From assembly GCA_016235555.1 (NCBI GenBank), contig JACRKC010000080.1, positions 1 through 64,000 on the forward strand: 64,000 nt of DNA, read 5' to 3'. The notes beneath the pieces were generated by a model that saw only the letters and a list, made by a program, of their open reading frames with translations, ran no database searches and was not told the DNA's origin. The stretch's first letter is position 1; each line of letters begins with the position of its first letter. The stretch comes from Verrucomicrobiota bacterium (GTDB taxonomy: Bacteria > Verrucomicrobiota > Verrucomicrobiia > Opitutales > Opitutaceae). This document shows positions 50,480-57,921 of the stretch, in pieces. The translations under genes were made by a program, and so were the position numbers.

Positions 50480-51824
50480 GGACCGCCTCGCGCACGGCGT
50501 CGACCATGCGCTTCTGGCGCTGCTCGACGAAGGCCATGATGGATTTTACCTTGGCGCGGGCGGCGGCGGGATTCTGGTGGATGGCTTCGAGGCGCGACCA
50601 GAGCTGCTGGCCGTTGGTCTCGTCGATCTCGAAGAACCAGTCGTTGGCGCCGATGTCGCGATACATTTGTCCTTTGCAGGTATCGGTGGGCTGGCGGACG
50701 TAGAACGTCGGCGTGCCGCTGTGCAGCGCGATGAGCGGCGAGTGGCACTCGATGCTGACGACGGCGAGGGCCTTCGTGTAGATCGACGCGGCTTCGTCGG
50801 GGAGCCAGTAGGTGTCGCGCCAGACGACGTTCTTCTTCACGTCGGCGGGGAGCGGATCGACGACGGACTCTTTCGCGAGTTCGATCTGGTAGGTCATCTC
50901 GGGGCACGTGAGGACCTTGTTTCCCGTCGTGCGCACGTAGGAGACGATGAGGTCGCGGAGTTTGGCGTGGTCCTTCTCGGTGGTGCGGGCGTTGATCGCG
51001 TCCCTGAGGTCGTCGGCGGCGACGCGCTTGGTGTTTTTGATTTTGTAGTAGGGCGTGTAGCGGACGCGGGGGACGACGCAGATGAACTTCCCTTCGACGA
51101 GGCCGTGAGCTTGGAGGAAGCCGTAGCCCTTGGCGTCGTCGCGCAGGTGCATGCCGAGCTGGGCGTCGGGGCCGAATTCGAGGATCGGGGTCTTCACGCC
51201 CTGCGCTTTCAGGTAGTCGCGGGTGATGGTGTCGCGGCAGAAGAAGAACGCCGCCTGGTCCATGATGTAGCGCAGGTCGGCGTTGAGATGCGTGGGCGGG
51301 AGTTTCATCGCCCGTTCGCGGAGGCTGACGAGCGTGCCGCCTTCGGGATCGCGGGTGGCGCCGATGCCGGAGATCGGGTCGTTGCTGACGCCGAAGACGC
51401 CGACGGGTTTGCCGGTGGCTTTGCGAAACGCGACGGCGTGCGCACTGGCGGGGAAGCCGGAACCGGAGCCGCTGAGGTAGAGATCGGTTTCATCCCAGGT
51501 CTTGGCGAGCGCGGGCGTGGTGGGTTTGCCGTCCTTGACGCTGCCCTCGACGATTTTGAGGCGCGGGTAGCCCTTGGTGAGCATGTCGCGCGAACCGTGG
51601 CCGAGTTCGCCGGGCCAGAGGGTGATTTCGGCCTCGGGGAGATATTTCCAGAGGAGCGAGAGCGCGCCGGGCGTGTGGCCGATGTCGCCGATGTTGACGC
51701 TCTGCCACGAGCTGCGGAGGAGGATGCGCGGCGGGCGCTTGGTGTCGGCGGCGCGAAGCGGACGAGCGAGCGCGGCGGCGATGGCAGCGGCGGACGTGGA
51801 GGCGAGGAAGTGGCGGCGGTTCAT
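50469..51824 (-). CDS. Tat-exported polysaccharide pyruvyl transferase-like protein B
   Basis: This 451-residue paralog of the flanking genes has a leader (MNRRHFLASTSAAAIAAAL) with the twin Arg and FL. The mature start RILLRSSWQSVNIGDIGHTP matches protein A closely. Further family segments are LYLSGSGSGFPASAHA, FFFCRDTITRDYLKAQGVKT, PILEFGPDAQLGMHLRDD, FICVVPRVRYTPYY and SIECHSPLIALHSGTPTFYV. The ATG at 51824 is chosen for the leader. The stop codon and final Arg-Arg-Ala lie in the REP pair at 50386-50479. Periplasmic location is inferred from the leader. No substrate can be named. Confidence 0.85.
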   Translation of the reverse strand: MNRRHFLASTSAAAIAAALARPLRAADTKRPPRILLRSSWQSVNIGDIGHTPGALSLLWKYLPEAEITLWPGELGHGSRDMLTKGYPRLKIVEGSVKDGKPTTPALAKTWDETDLYLSGSGSGFPASAHAVAFRKATGKPVGVFGVSNDPISGIGATRDPEGGTLVSLRERAMKLPPTHLNADLRYIMDQAAFFFCRDTITRDYLKAQGVKTPILEFGPDAQLGMHLRDDAKGYGFLQAHGLVEGKFICVVPRVRYTPYYKIKNTKRVAADDLRDAINARTTEKDHAKLRDLIVSYVRTTGNKVLTCPEMTYQIELAKESVVDPLPADVKKNVVWRDTYWLPDEAASIYTKALAVVSIECHSPLIALHSGTPTFYVRQPTDTCKGQMYRDIGANDWFFEIDETNGQQLWSRLEAIHQNPAAARAKVKSIMAFVEQRQKRMVDAVREAVRRA

Positions 51825-51847
51825 CTTCGGAGAATACTGGTTTGGGG

Positions 51848-51920
51848 TAGGGCGGGTCTGTGACCCGACTTTGGTGCGGGTATTCAACACGCAAAAGGGC
51901 GGGTCACAGACCCGCCCTAC
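51848..51920. repeat. REP pair (GTAG foot), perfect arms
   Basis: Perfect 21-bp arms (51848-51868 and 51900-51920) begin GTAGGGCGGGTCTGTGACCC. Each is a GTAG foot plus a CGGGTC/GACCCG hairpin. The pair sits between two PPT-like genes and ends one base before the stop codon of gene C (51922). Confidence 0.85.
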
Positions 51921-51921
51921 T

Positions 51922-53184
51922 TCATGCGAGAATTCCCTTGAGGACGTTCATCTGGGATTTGGCGCGGCTCTCGACGTAGGCCATGGCTTTTTTGACTTTG
52001 GCTTGCGCCGCGGGGTAGTCGCGGTGGATGCCCATCAGAGTCTCGAACATCTTCGACGCCGGCGTGCGGTCGAATTCGGGCGCCCACTCCTCCAGGCCGA
52101 TGTCCTTAAACATCCAGCATTTTGGCGAATGGAATTCGGAGAACGTGTGCATCATCGGCGTGCCCATCGCGAGAGCCATGATCGGCGTGTGCGGCTCGTG
52201 GCAGATCACGGTGTGGGCGCGGGCGTAGAAGGAGCAGGCTTCGTCGACGTTCCAGAATTCGTCGAAGTTGACGACGTGCTGCTTGAGGCGGTCGGGCAGC
52301 GGATCGTAGATGAACTGCTTGTTGTAGATCATCTCCTTGTTCACCTCGGGGGCGATGACGACTTTGCCGCCGGTCTCCTTCACCCACATCGCGATGAGGT
52401 CCTGATAAACTTTTGCGCGCCGGGTGTCGTCGGCGATGTTTTCGGGGGTGGGGTGGAGCGGATTGAGTTTTTGCGGCCGCGTATCATCCACGCCGGGGCT
52501 GCTGGGCGAATGGGTGCGGAGCTGCAGCGTGATGAATTTCTTTGGCTCCAGGCCGTGCTTCTTCAACCGGGCCAGTGCCTTTTCTTCGTCGCGGACGTCG
52601 ACGCCGAAGCAGCCGTCGGGGCAGAATTCGAGGACGGGCGGCTTCACGCCGGCATCGCGGAGCATCTTGAGCGACTTCGAGTCGCGGCAGTAGATGAAGG
52701 CGGCGCTGTTGAGCAGAGCGATGCGCTCGTCGCCGCCCTTGCCGGTGATCATGTCCGGAAAATAGGACTGGCCCTGCAGGCCCCAGGGTTTCCCGATCTT
52801 CCGGCAATAGATCATGAAATCGGTGCTCTGGCCCATGCCGGGTCCGCGCAGAAAAAAGTCGGAGCGCGCGATGGCGCGCTGGACGGCGCCGTCTTTCTCG
52901 GAGAGCGAGCCTCGCACGACCTCCACCTTCGGGAAGCGGCGCTTCAGCATCGCGTCCACTTGGGCGTTGGTGCTTTGCAGCCAGAGGATGACGTTGGCCG
53001 ACGGCAGATACTGTTCGAGGAAGCGCAGAGTGCCGGGCGTGTGGCCGATGTCGCCGATGTTTTTCACCGCCCAACCGCATTGCAGCAGGACGGTTTTTCG
53101 CGGTTTGGCGGATTGGCCGAGGGCGGGCAGGGCGCTGGCGCCGAGCACGAGGCCGGTGGTTTGGAGAAAAGTGCGGCGATTCAT
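51922..53184 (-). CDS. Tat-exported polysaccharide pyruvyl transferase-like protein C
   Basis: This 420-residue third tandem paralog has a leader (MNRRTFLQTTGLVLGASAL). It keeps the family start (CGWAVKNIGDIGHTPGTLRF), FFLRGPGMGQSTDFMIYCRK, FIYCRDSKSLKMLRDAGVKP, PVLEFCPDGCFGVDVRDEEK and ICHEPHTPIMALAMGTPMMH. It is more diverged than A and B; the SSWQ of those is CGWA here, and the GSG turn is GPG. A distinct substrate or acceptor is therefore likely. The 28 codons upstream of the ATG at 53184 come from a REP-bearing spacer and were excluded. It follows the second TonB receptor by about 100 bp, so it is probably in the same transcript. Confidence 0.85.
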   Translation of the reverse strand: MNRRTFLQTTGLVLGASALPALGQSAKPRKTVLLQCGWAVKNIGDIGHTPGTLRFLEQYLPSANVILWLQSTNAQVDAMLKRRFPKVEVVRGSLSEKDGAVQRAIARSDFFLRGPGMGQSTDFMIYCRKIGKPWGLQGQSYFPDMITGKGGDERIALLNSAAFIYCRDSKSLKMLRDAGVKPPVLEFCPDGCFGVDVRDEEKALARLKKHGLEPKKFITLQLRTHSPSSPGVDDTRPQKLNPLHPTPENIADDTRRAKVYQDLIAMWVKETGGKVVIAPEVNKEMIYNKQFIYDPLPDRLKQHVVNFDEFWNVDEACSFYARAHTVICHEPHTPIMALAMGTPMMHTFSEFHSPKCWMFKDIGLEEWAPEFDRTPASKMFETLMGIHRDYPAAQAKVKKAMAYVESRAKSQMNVLKGILA

Positions 53185-53191
53185 GATTGAA

Positions 53192-53281
53192 GCAGGGCGG
53201 GTCTGTGACCCGCCGTTCAGGAGTGGCGATGCGATTTCGAGGTGCGATGCGATATGAGGGCGGGTCACAGCCCCGCCCTAC
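53192..53281. repeat. REP pair (GTAG-family), second copy
   Basis: Arms 53192-53212 and 53261-53281 are nearly identical inverted copies of the 51848-51920 family. The left foot is GCAG and the right is GTAG. The spacer holds GCGATGCGAT twice. It fills the gap between the TonB receptor stop and the PPT-like gene C start. Confidence 0.75.
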
Positions 53282-53285
53282 TTTT

Positions 53286-56200
53286 TCAGAACGTGCCCTT
53301 CACGCCGGCATACCAATTTGCCCCGTAGTTGATCCGGCCACGGATGATGCGGTCGCTCGGGGTCGACGGCCCGTAGGTCACGGTGTCCTCGTTGGCCGCG
53401 TTGACGTTGCGACCGATCACGAAAAGCGAGACGGCCCGCGTCAGCCGGTATTCGGCCGCCACGTCGGCGATGGCCCGGGATTGCAGATACGTGAACGTGT
53501 TGGGCTCGGTGCCCGCGCCGGTGACGCGGCCCTGATCGATTTGTCCGCGGAGATTGACGGCGACGCGGGCGGTGAAGCGCTCGCGGCTGAAAGTGACGCC
53601 GTAGTTGATGGTGCGCCGGACGAAGCCGGTGAAGCTGGTGGTCTGCGTGCCGGTGCGGCGTTGCAGCGTGAGGTTGCCGAACACCGTGAGCCCTCGCGCC
53701 CAGTGCGGCAGGAAGACAAGGTTCTGCCGGTAATCAAACTCAGTGCCCGTCACGCGCGCATCGCCGACGTTGCTCGTCGTGCTCACCATGTAGCCGAGCG
53801 CCTGGCCATAGACGGTCGGATCGATGCCATAGGGTTCCAGCAGGTCGTTCGTCGCCGGCTGGAGGGTCGTGCCCCAGAAATCGGTCACGTCCCGGCGATA
53901 GCCGCGCACCGAGAACACGCCGGTCGACGGCTCGTTGAAGTAGTATTCCAGCGCGAGGCCATAGCTGTCGGCATACCACGGCTTGAGCGTGGGATTCGTG
54001 AGGGTGATCGTGCGCGCGGACGTTTCCGTGTCGGGCAGGCTCATCGAGGGGAGGATACTGCCGAAGTCCGGGCGATTGAAGGACCGCCCATACGAAGCTC
54101 GAGCGATCAAGTCGGGCCGCAGTTTGAACGAGCCGTTGAGGCTCGGGAAAAAGTCGTCGTAGGTCTTCTTCGCGTGCGAACCGCGTTCGACGTAGGCGAG
54201 TTTGGTGCCCGCCAAGGTCGCGAGCGCGGCGGTGACCACCGGCCGGCCGGCGGTGTCGCGCACAATCTGCCCCGCGGCGTTGCGCTGATAGATGCGCGTC
54301 GGATCGATGAGCGGACCGTTGCCGTCGTCTTCCGTGCGCTCGTAGCGCACGCCCCCGGTCACCTGCAGGCGGCCGTTGAAGAAACTCGTGTCGAGCCGCA
54401 GGTAGGGCGCCAGGATGGTCTCCGTGATCGCCTGCGACGTGGTGACCCGAGTGCGGTAGGAGTTCACCGCGTCGGACTCGTTGCTCGTGAAATACTCCGG
54501 GTGCGCGCGGTAGGTTTCGCCGATCTTGTTGAGATCGAACCACTGCATGCGCGGGCCGAAGATCAGGTCACGCGAGGAGTAGCTCGGGTCGAACCACTGC
54601 GCGGCGGTGTCATCCGCGGTGCGCGTCGTGCGATCCGCGCCGATGAAATTGGTCGCATACGTCGGGCGCATCAGGTCGCGGCTCTCCGAGCGCAGATCCG
54701 CGCCGAGCTTCACCGACAGCGGGACCACGAGACGGTAGTCGCGCTTCAGGAAACCGTTGAGCGAGCGCACGACGGCGGCGCTCTGGAACGACTGTCCGGA
54801 GAGACTTTCCAAGTTGTAGTTGGCGAGGTTGTAGGGGTCGACGTCGCGCGTGCCGGTTGCGTCTTTGACCGACACCACTTGGGGATGGTCGATGGTGAGT
54901 TTCTCGAAGCGCACGGTGACGTTGCGGAAAAACGCGTTGTTGCTCAGGAAATAGCCCTTGTTCGCGTAGTGGTTGGTCGCGGCGGAGTAGGCGCCGCCCA
55001 CCTGCCACTGCCAGACCGGGCCGTTGTGTTTATACCGGAAGCTGGGCGCCCAGCTCGTGTTGTTCTTCTCGCGAGCGTCGGTGAGGATTTGCACGAAGCC
55101 TGCGCCCGCCGCGCCCTGCGTGAAGTCCTGTCCGAACGACGCCACGCGGCCGGTGTCGAAGTTCAACTGGCGCACCCAGAAATTCTGGGAGTGATAAAAA
55201 TACGAGAACCCGGCCGAGAGCACATCCCGGGGCGACAAACGCCAGTCGGCCGAGAGATTCAGCGAGTCCCGCACGGTGATCTTGGGGCGCTCCTGCAGGC
55301 GATAGCGCGCGAGATACGGCTTGTCGGGCGTCGTGGCGGGGAAATTAGCCGACTGCGCGGCGACCGTGGGCACCCAATCCTGCGTGATGCCCGGTCCGTT
55401 GTTGCGCGTCCGCGAAACCATGCCGCTGGCGGTGAAGCCAAAATTGCGGGAGAGCGGCACCACCGCGCTCGCTTCGAAATTCGGCTCGAAGACATAGTCC
55501 TTCTTGGCGAACGGGCCGGGCTCCTTCTTGAAACTGAAATCGTCGCCGCGCCACGAGAGGTGGGCTTTGACCGTATACTGGGGGCGGGAACGTTCGAAGG
55601 CACTCCGACTGATCAGATTGACCGAGCCGCCGATCGCGTTGGCGGGCGAGTCGGGGTTCTGCGAGCGCGAAACCTCGACGCGCGCGATGCTCCCGACGGC
55701 GATATTCTCGAACTCGGTCTGGCGGTTCGCATTCGAACCCGTGGCGCTCGCGATGCCGTTTCCGTCCATCATGATCGGGGTGCCGCTCGGCGGCACGCCA
55801 CCGATGGAGATGGTCAGGCCGTCGCTGCCGCTGCGGTTGAGCGTGACGCCGGGGAGGTATTTGGCGAACTCACCGACGTTGCCGTCCGCGATGTCGGCGA
55901 AGGAATCGGTGGAGACGATGTTCTTGATCGAGGGGGAATAGCGCTGCTCGTTGACCGCGACGTCGGAGGCGGCCATGTCGCGTTTGGCCGCGACGGTGAA
56001 CGCGTCGAGGGTCACGAGTTCGTCCTTCTGGCCGGCGGCGCGCAGGTCGAAATTCTGTTCGCTGCGCTGGCCGGCGGTCACGCGCACGGTGCGGACCTGA
56101 CTCGGGAAGCCGGTGTAGGACACGCGCACAGCCACTTCGCCGGCGGGCACGTTGCCCAGGCGGAACGAGCCGAACTCATCCGTGGCGGTTTCGAGTTTGG

Positions 56201-56390
56201 GCGCGTCGATGCTCACGCGCGCGTTGGTGATGTAGGCGCCGACGGCGGGATTGAAGACGCGGCCTTCGATGGTGCCGGTGGCGGCGTCGGCAGCGGAGGC
56301 GGCGGATGGGAGGGCGGCGAGGGCGGCGAAGAACAGGAAGGTGGCGACCCTCCGGAGTTGGTGGAGAGAGGGGAAGCAAGCGAATGGCAT
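53286..56390 (-). CDS. TonB-dependent receptor with N-terminal CarboxypepD-regulatory-like domain
   Basis: This 1034-residue outer-membrane receptor has a signal peptide (VATFLFFAALAALPSAASA). A CarboxypepD_reg-like domain follows (GTIEGRVFNPAVGAYITNAR, DEFGSFRLGNVPAGEVAVRV). The plug has IVSTDSFADIADGNVGEFAK, YLPGVTLNRSGSDGLTISIG, MDGNGIASATGSNANRQTEF and VSRSQNPDSPANAIGGSVNL. This corresponds to the TIGR01782-type receptor group, distinct from the other two in the window. The barrel closes with a terminal Phe (AGVKGTF). The ATG at 56390 gives the best leader. It lies between the propeller glycosidase-like gene and the PPT-like trio on one strand, consistent with import of the locus's glycan. 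Confidence 0.92.
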   Translation of the reverse strand: MPFACFPSLHQLRRVATFLFFAALAALPSAASAADAATGTIEGRVFNPAVGAYITNARVSIDAPKLETATDEFGSFRLGNVPAGEVAVRVSYTGFPSQVRTVRVTAGQRSEQNFDLRAAGQKDELVTLDAFTVAAKRDMAASDVAVNEQRYSPSIKNIVSTDSFADIADGNVGEFAKYLPGVTLNRSGSDGLTISIGGVPPSGTPIMMDGNGIASATGSNANRQTEFENIAVGSIARVEVSRSQNPDSPANAIGGSVNLISRSAFERSRPQYTVKAHLSWRGDDFSFKKEPGPFAKKDYVFEPNFEASAVVPLSRNFGFTASGMVSRTRNNGPGITQDWVPTVAAQSANFPATTPDKPYLARYRLQERPKITVRDSLNLSADWRLSPRDVLSAGFSYFYHSQNFWVRQLNFDTGRVASFGQDFTQGAAGAGFVQILTDAREKNNTSWAPSFRYKHNGPVWQWQVGGAYSAATNHYANKGYFLSNNAFFRNVTVRFEKLTIDHPQVVSVKDATGTRDVDPYNLANYNLESLSGQSFQSAAVVRSLNGFLKRDYRLVVPLSVKLGADLRSESRDLMRPTYATNFIGADRTTRTADDTAAQWFDPSYSSRDLIFGPRMQWFDLNKIGETYRAHPEYFTSNESDAVNSYRTRVTTSQAITETILAPYLRLDTSFFNGRLQVTGGVRYERTEDDGNGPLIDPTRIYQRNAAGQIVRDTAGRPVVTAALATLAGTKLAYVERGSHAKKTYDDFFPSLNGSFKLRPDLIARASYGRSFNRPDFGSILPSMSLPDTETSARTITLTNPTLKPWYADSYGLALEYYFNEPSTGVFSVRGYRRDVTDFWGTTLQPATNDLLEPYGIDPTVYGQALGYMVSTTSNVGDARVTGTEFDYRQNLVFLPHWARGLTVFGNLTLQRRTGTQTTSFTGFVRRTINYGVTFSRERFTARVAVNLRGQIDQGRVTGAGTEPNTFTYLQSRAIADVAAEYRLTRAVSLFVIGRNVNAANEDTVTYGPSTPSDRIIRGRINYGANWYAGVKGTF

Positions 56391-56580
56391 GGCGGTGGAG
56401 GGCGGTGATGAGGAGAGAATGGCAGACCCAGCCATGCAAAGGACGAATGGTGGCACGAAAAGGTGACCACTGTTGTGTCGGCGATGTGGCGCGCCGCGAG
56501 GAAGCCAGTTGCTGCGACGCGGCAGGCCGGTCGCCCGAATGATTTTGACGATGGGGGGGGCGATCTCCGCGCGGTCCGCG

Positions 56581-56604
56581 GCCCGCCCGGAGAGCGGGCC
56601 CTAC
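56581..56604 (-). repeat. Single REP unit (GTAG foot) upstream of the TonB receptor
   Basis: On the minus strand GTAG is followed by GGCCCGCTCTCCGGGCGGGC, an imperfect GC hairpin. It lies in the 254-bp gap between the propeller gene and the TonB receptor start. Confidence 0.45.
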
Positions 56605-56644
56605 CCTCGGTCTGGCCGAATGCGCCAAGGCGACTGCTAGCGGA

Positions 56645-57727
56645 TCACCGGGCGCCGGTCGAATAGTGGAGTCGCGCGAGGCCCAGGTCGTGTTCGCCGG
56701 CCGCGGCATAAACCAGCCAGGCATCAACGCCGTCGCGAAACACCGCGGGATCGCGCAGGCTGTTTTCCCGTTCGCGGGAGCGGCCGCCCTTGGAATAAGC
56801 GAGCGGCAGCGCGGCGCCTTCCCACTCCTTCTCCGGCCGCAGCACCTCGATCGCGCCGCGCGCGCGCCAGGTCGCGGGCGCCCCGATCAGATCGACCACG
56901 GTGCAGAGGATGCGCTCGGGGCGGTGGCCGACACACGAGAAGAAAACCATCAGCCGGTCGCCCGCGACGTCCGTGCCGACGTGCCGGAGGGAGTAGCGAT
57001 CGGCGCCGTTGGCCGGGCGATCCTTGGGCGCGCCGGGTTCGCCGCGCCGGAACGGATCGACCGCCTCGGCGATGTCGGGGCCGAGGATGCGCGCGACGAG
57101 TTCGAAGCGTTGCGTCGGATCCGCGCTCGTGAGGAGTTCGCCCGACTGGTTGAGCGCAAACCACCGCCCCGCGTGGCGGAACACCTGGAGATACGCCGGC
57201 CCCACGATGGTCTCGGTCGAAACGAACGCGAGCCCGTCGCCCGAGGTCGCGACGGCGGTTTGCTGCCCGGCCTCGGGATCACGCGCGGCGCCGCCGACGA
57301 GGTCCTTTTTCTGAAACGTGAGCGGGCGGCCGTGATAATAGAGCAGAAAGCGCCGCGCCGCGTCGTCGACGACGACCGCGGGCGAGGCGATGTGGCCGTT
57401 GAGAACCTTCTGGTCCGCCATCGGGAGCACGCCTTCGGGGCGGATGGTCCACGGGCCTTCGAGGCGGTCGGCGTAGGCGAAGCGGATGTATTTTCCCGCG
57501 TGGTGCGCGAAGTAGAGGTAGTATCGGCCGAGGGGATTTTTCACCCACGCGGGCACGCGGATGAGGCTGGGGCCGCTGATGCTGTCGCCGTCGTCGCCCG
57601 GCAGCATGGTGGCCGTGATGATCGGATTGCCGGGGAGCCGCTCGACGCGGAGGGACGGCAGCGGGCGCTCCGCGGCAAGCGCCGATACTGGAAGCGCACA
57701 GATGAGTGCCAGTCGGAGTTTCAGCAT
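56645..57727 (-). CDS. Exported five-bladed beta-propeller glycosidase-like protein
   Basis: This 360-residue exported protein has a signal peptide (ALICALPVSALA). Its blade repeats resemble the GH43/GH32/GH117 group: PGNPIITATMLPG, SISGPSLIRVPAWVKNPLGR, YYLYFAHHAGKYIRFAYADR, EGPW, then HIASPAVVVDDAARRFLLYY and ENSLRDPAVFRDGVDAWLVY. The position of acidic residues (GPSLIR, DPAVF) suggests a glycosidase active site, but I cannot assign a family or confirm a catalytic triad. It sits between two TonB receptors in the minus-strand locus, so acting on the imported glycan in the periplasm or at the surface is a reasonable inference. Confidence 0.7.
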   Translation of the reverse strand: MLKLRLALICALPVSALAAERPLPSLRVERLPGNPIITATMLPGDDGDSISGPSLIRVPAWVKNPLGRYYLYFAHHAGKYIRFAYADRLEGPWTIRPEGVLPMADQKVLNGHIASPAVVVDDAARRFLLYYHGRPLTFQKKDLVGGAARDPEAGQQTAVATSGDGLAFVSTETIVGPAYLQVFRHAGRWFALNQSGELLTSADPTQRFELVARILGPDIAEAVDPFRRGEPGAPKDRPANGADRYSLRHVGTDVAGDRLMVFFSCVGHRPERILCTVVDLIGAPATWRARGAIEVLRPEKEWEGAALPLAYSKGGRSRERENSLRDPAVFRDGVDAWLVYAAAGEHDLGLARLHYSTGAR

Positions 57728-57890
57728 AAGATTAAGAAATCGGTCCTGCGCCGTCCGGCCACAGCCAGGCAGCGAGGCAGATGACGACCGAACGCGCCGG
57801 CCTCCTCACGTCGGCCGCTACGCCTGCCCGCGGGCGCGCTGTTCATTCGAGGGAGGTTCATGGGGGCGACGGGCTGGCGTTGATGCCAGG

Positions 57891-57914
57891 CCACTCGCTT
57901 ACGCTCGCAGCGAC
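57891..57914. repeat. Dispersed GTAAGCGAGTGG repeat, second copy
   Basis: CCACTCGCTTACGCTCGCAG then CGAC shares its core with 43715-43742 in the opposite orientation. It lies 7 bp beyond the stop codon of the STN-TonB receptor gene. Confidence 0.4.
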
Positions 57915-57921
57915 GCTGACG

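Noticed and set aside
53187-56408. 1073-codon plus-strand frame
   Set aside because: It is antisense to the second TonB receptor, which has a full leader, plug and barrel.
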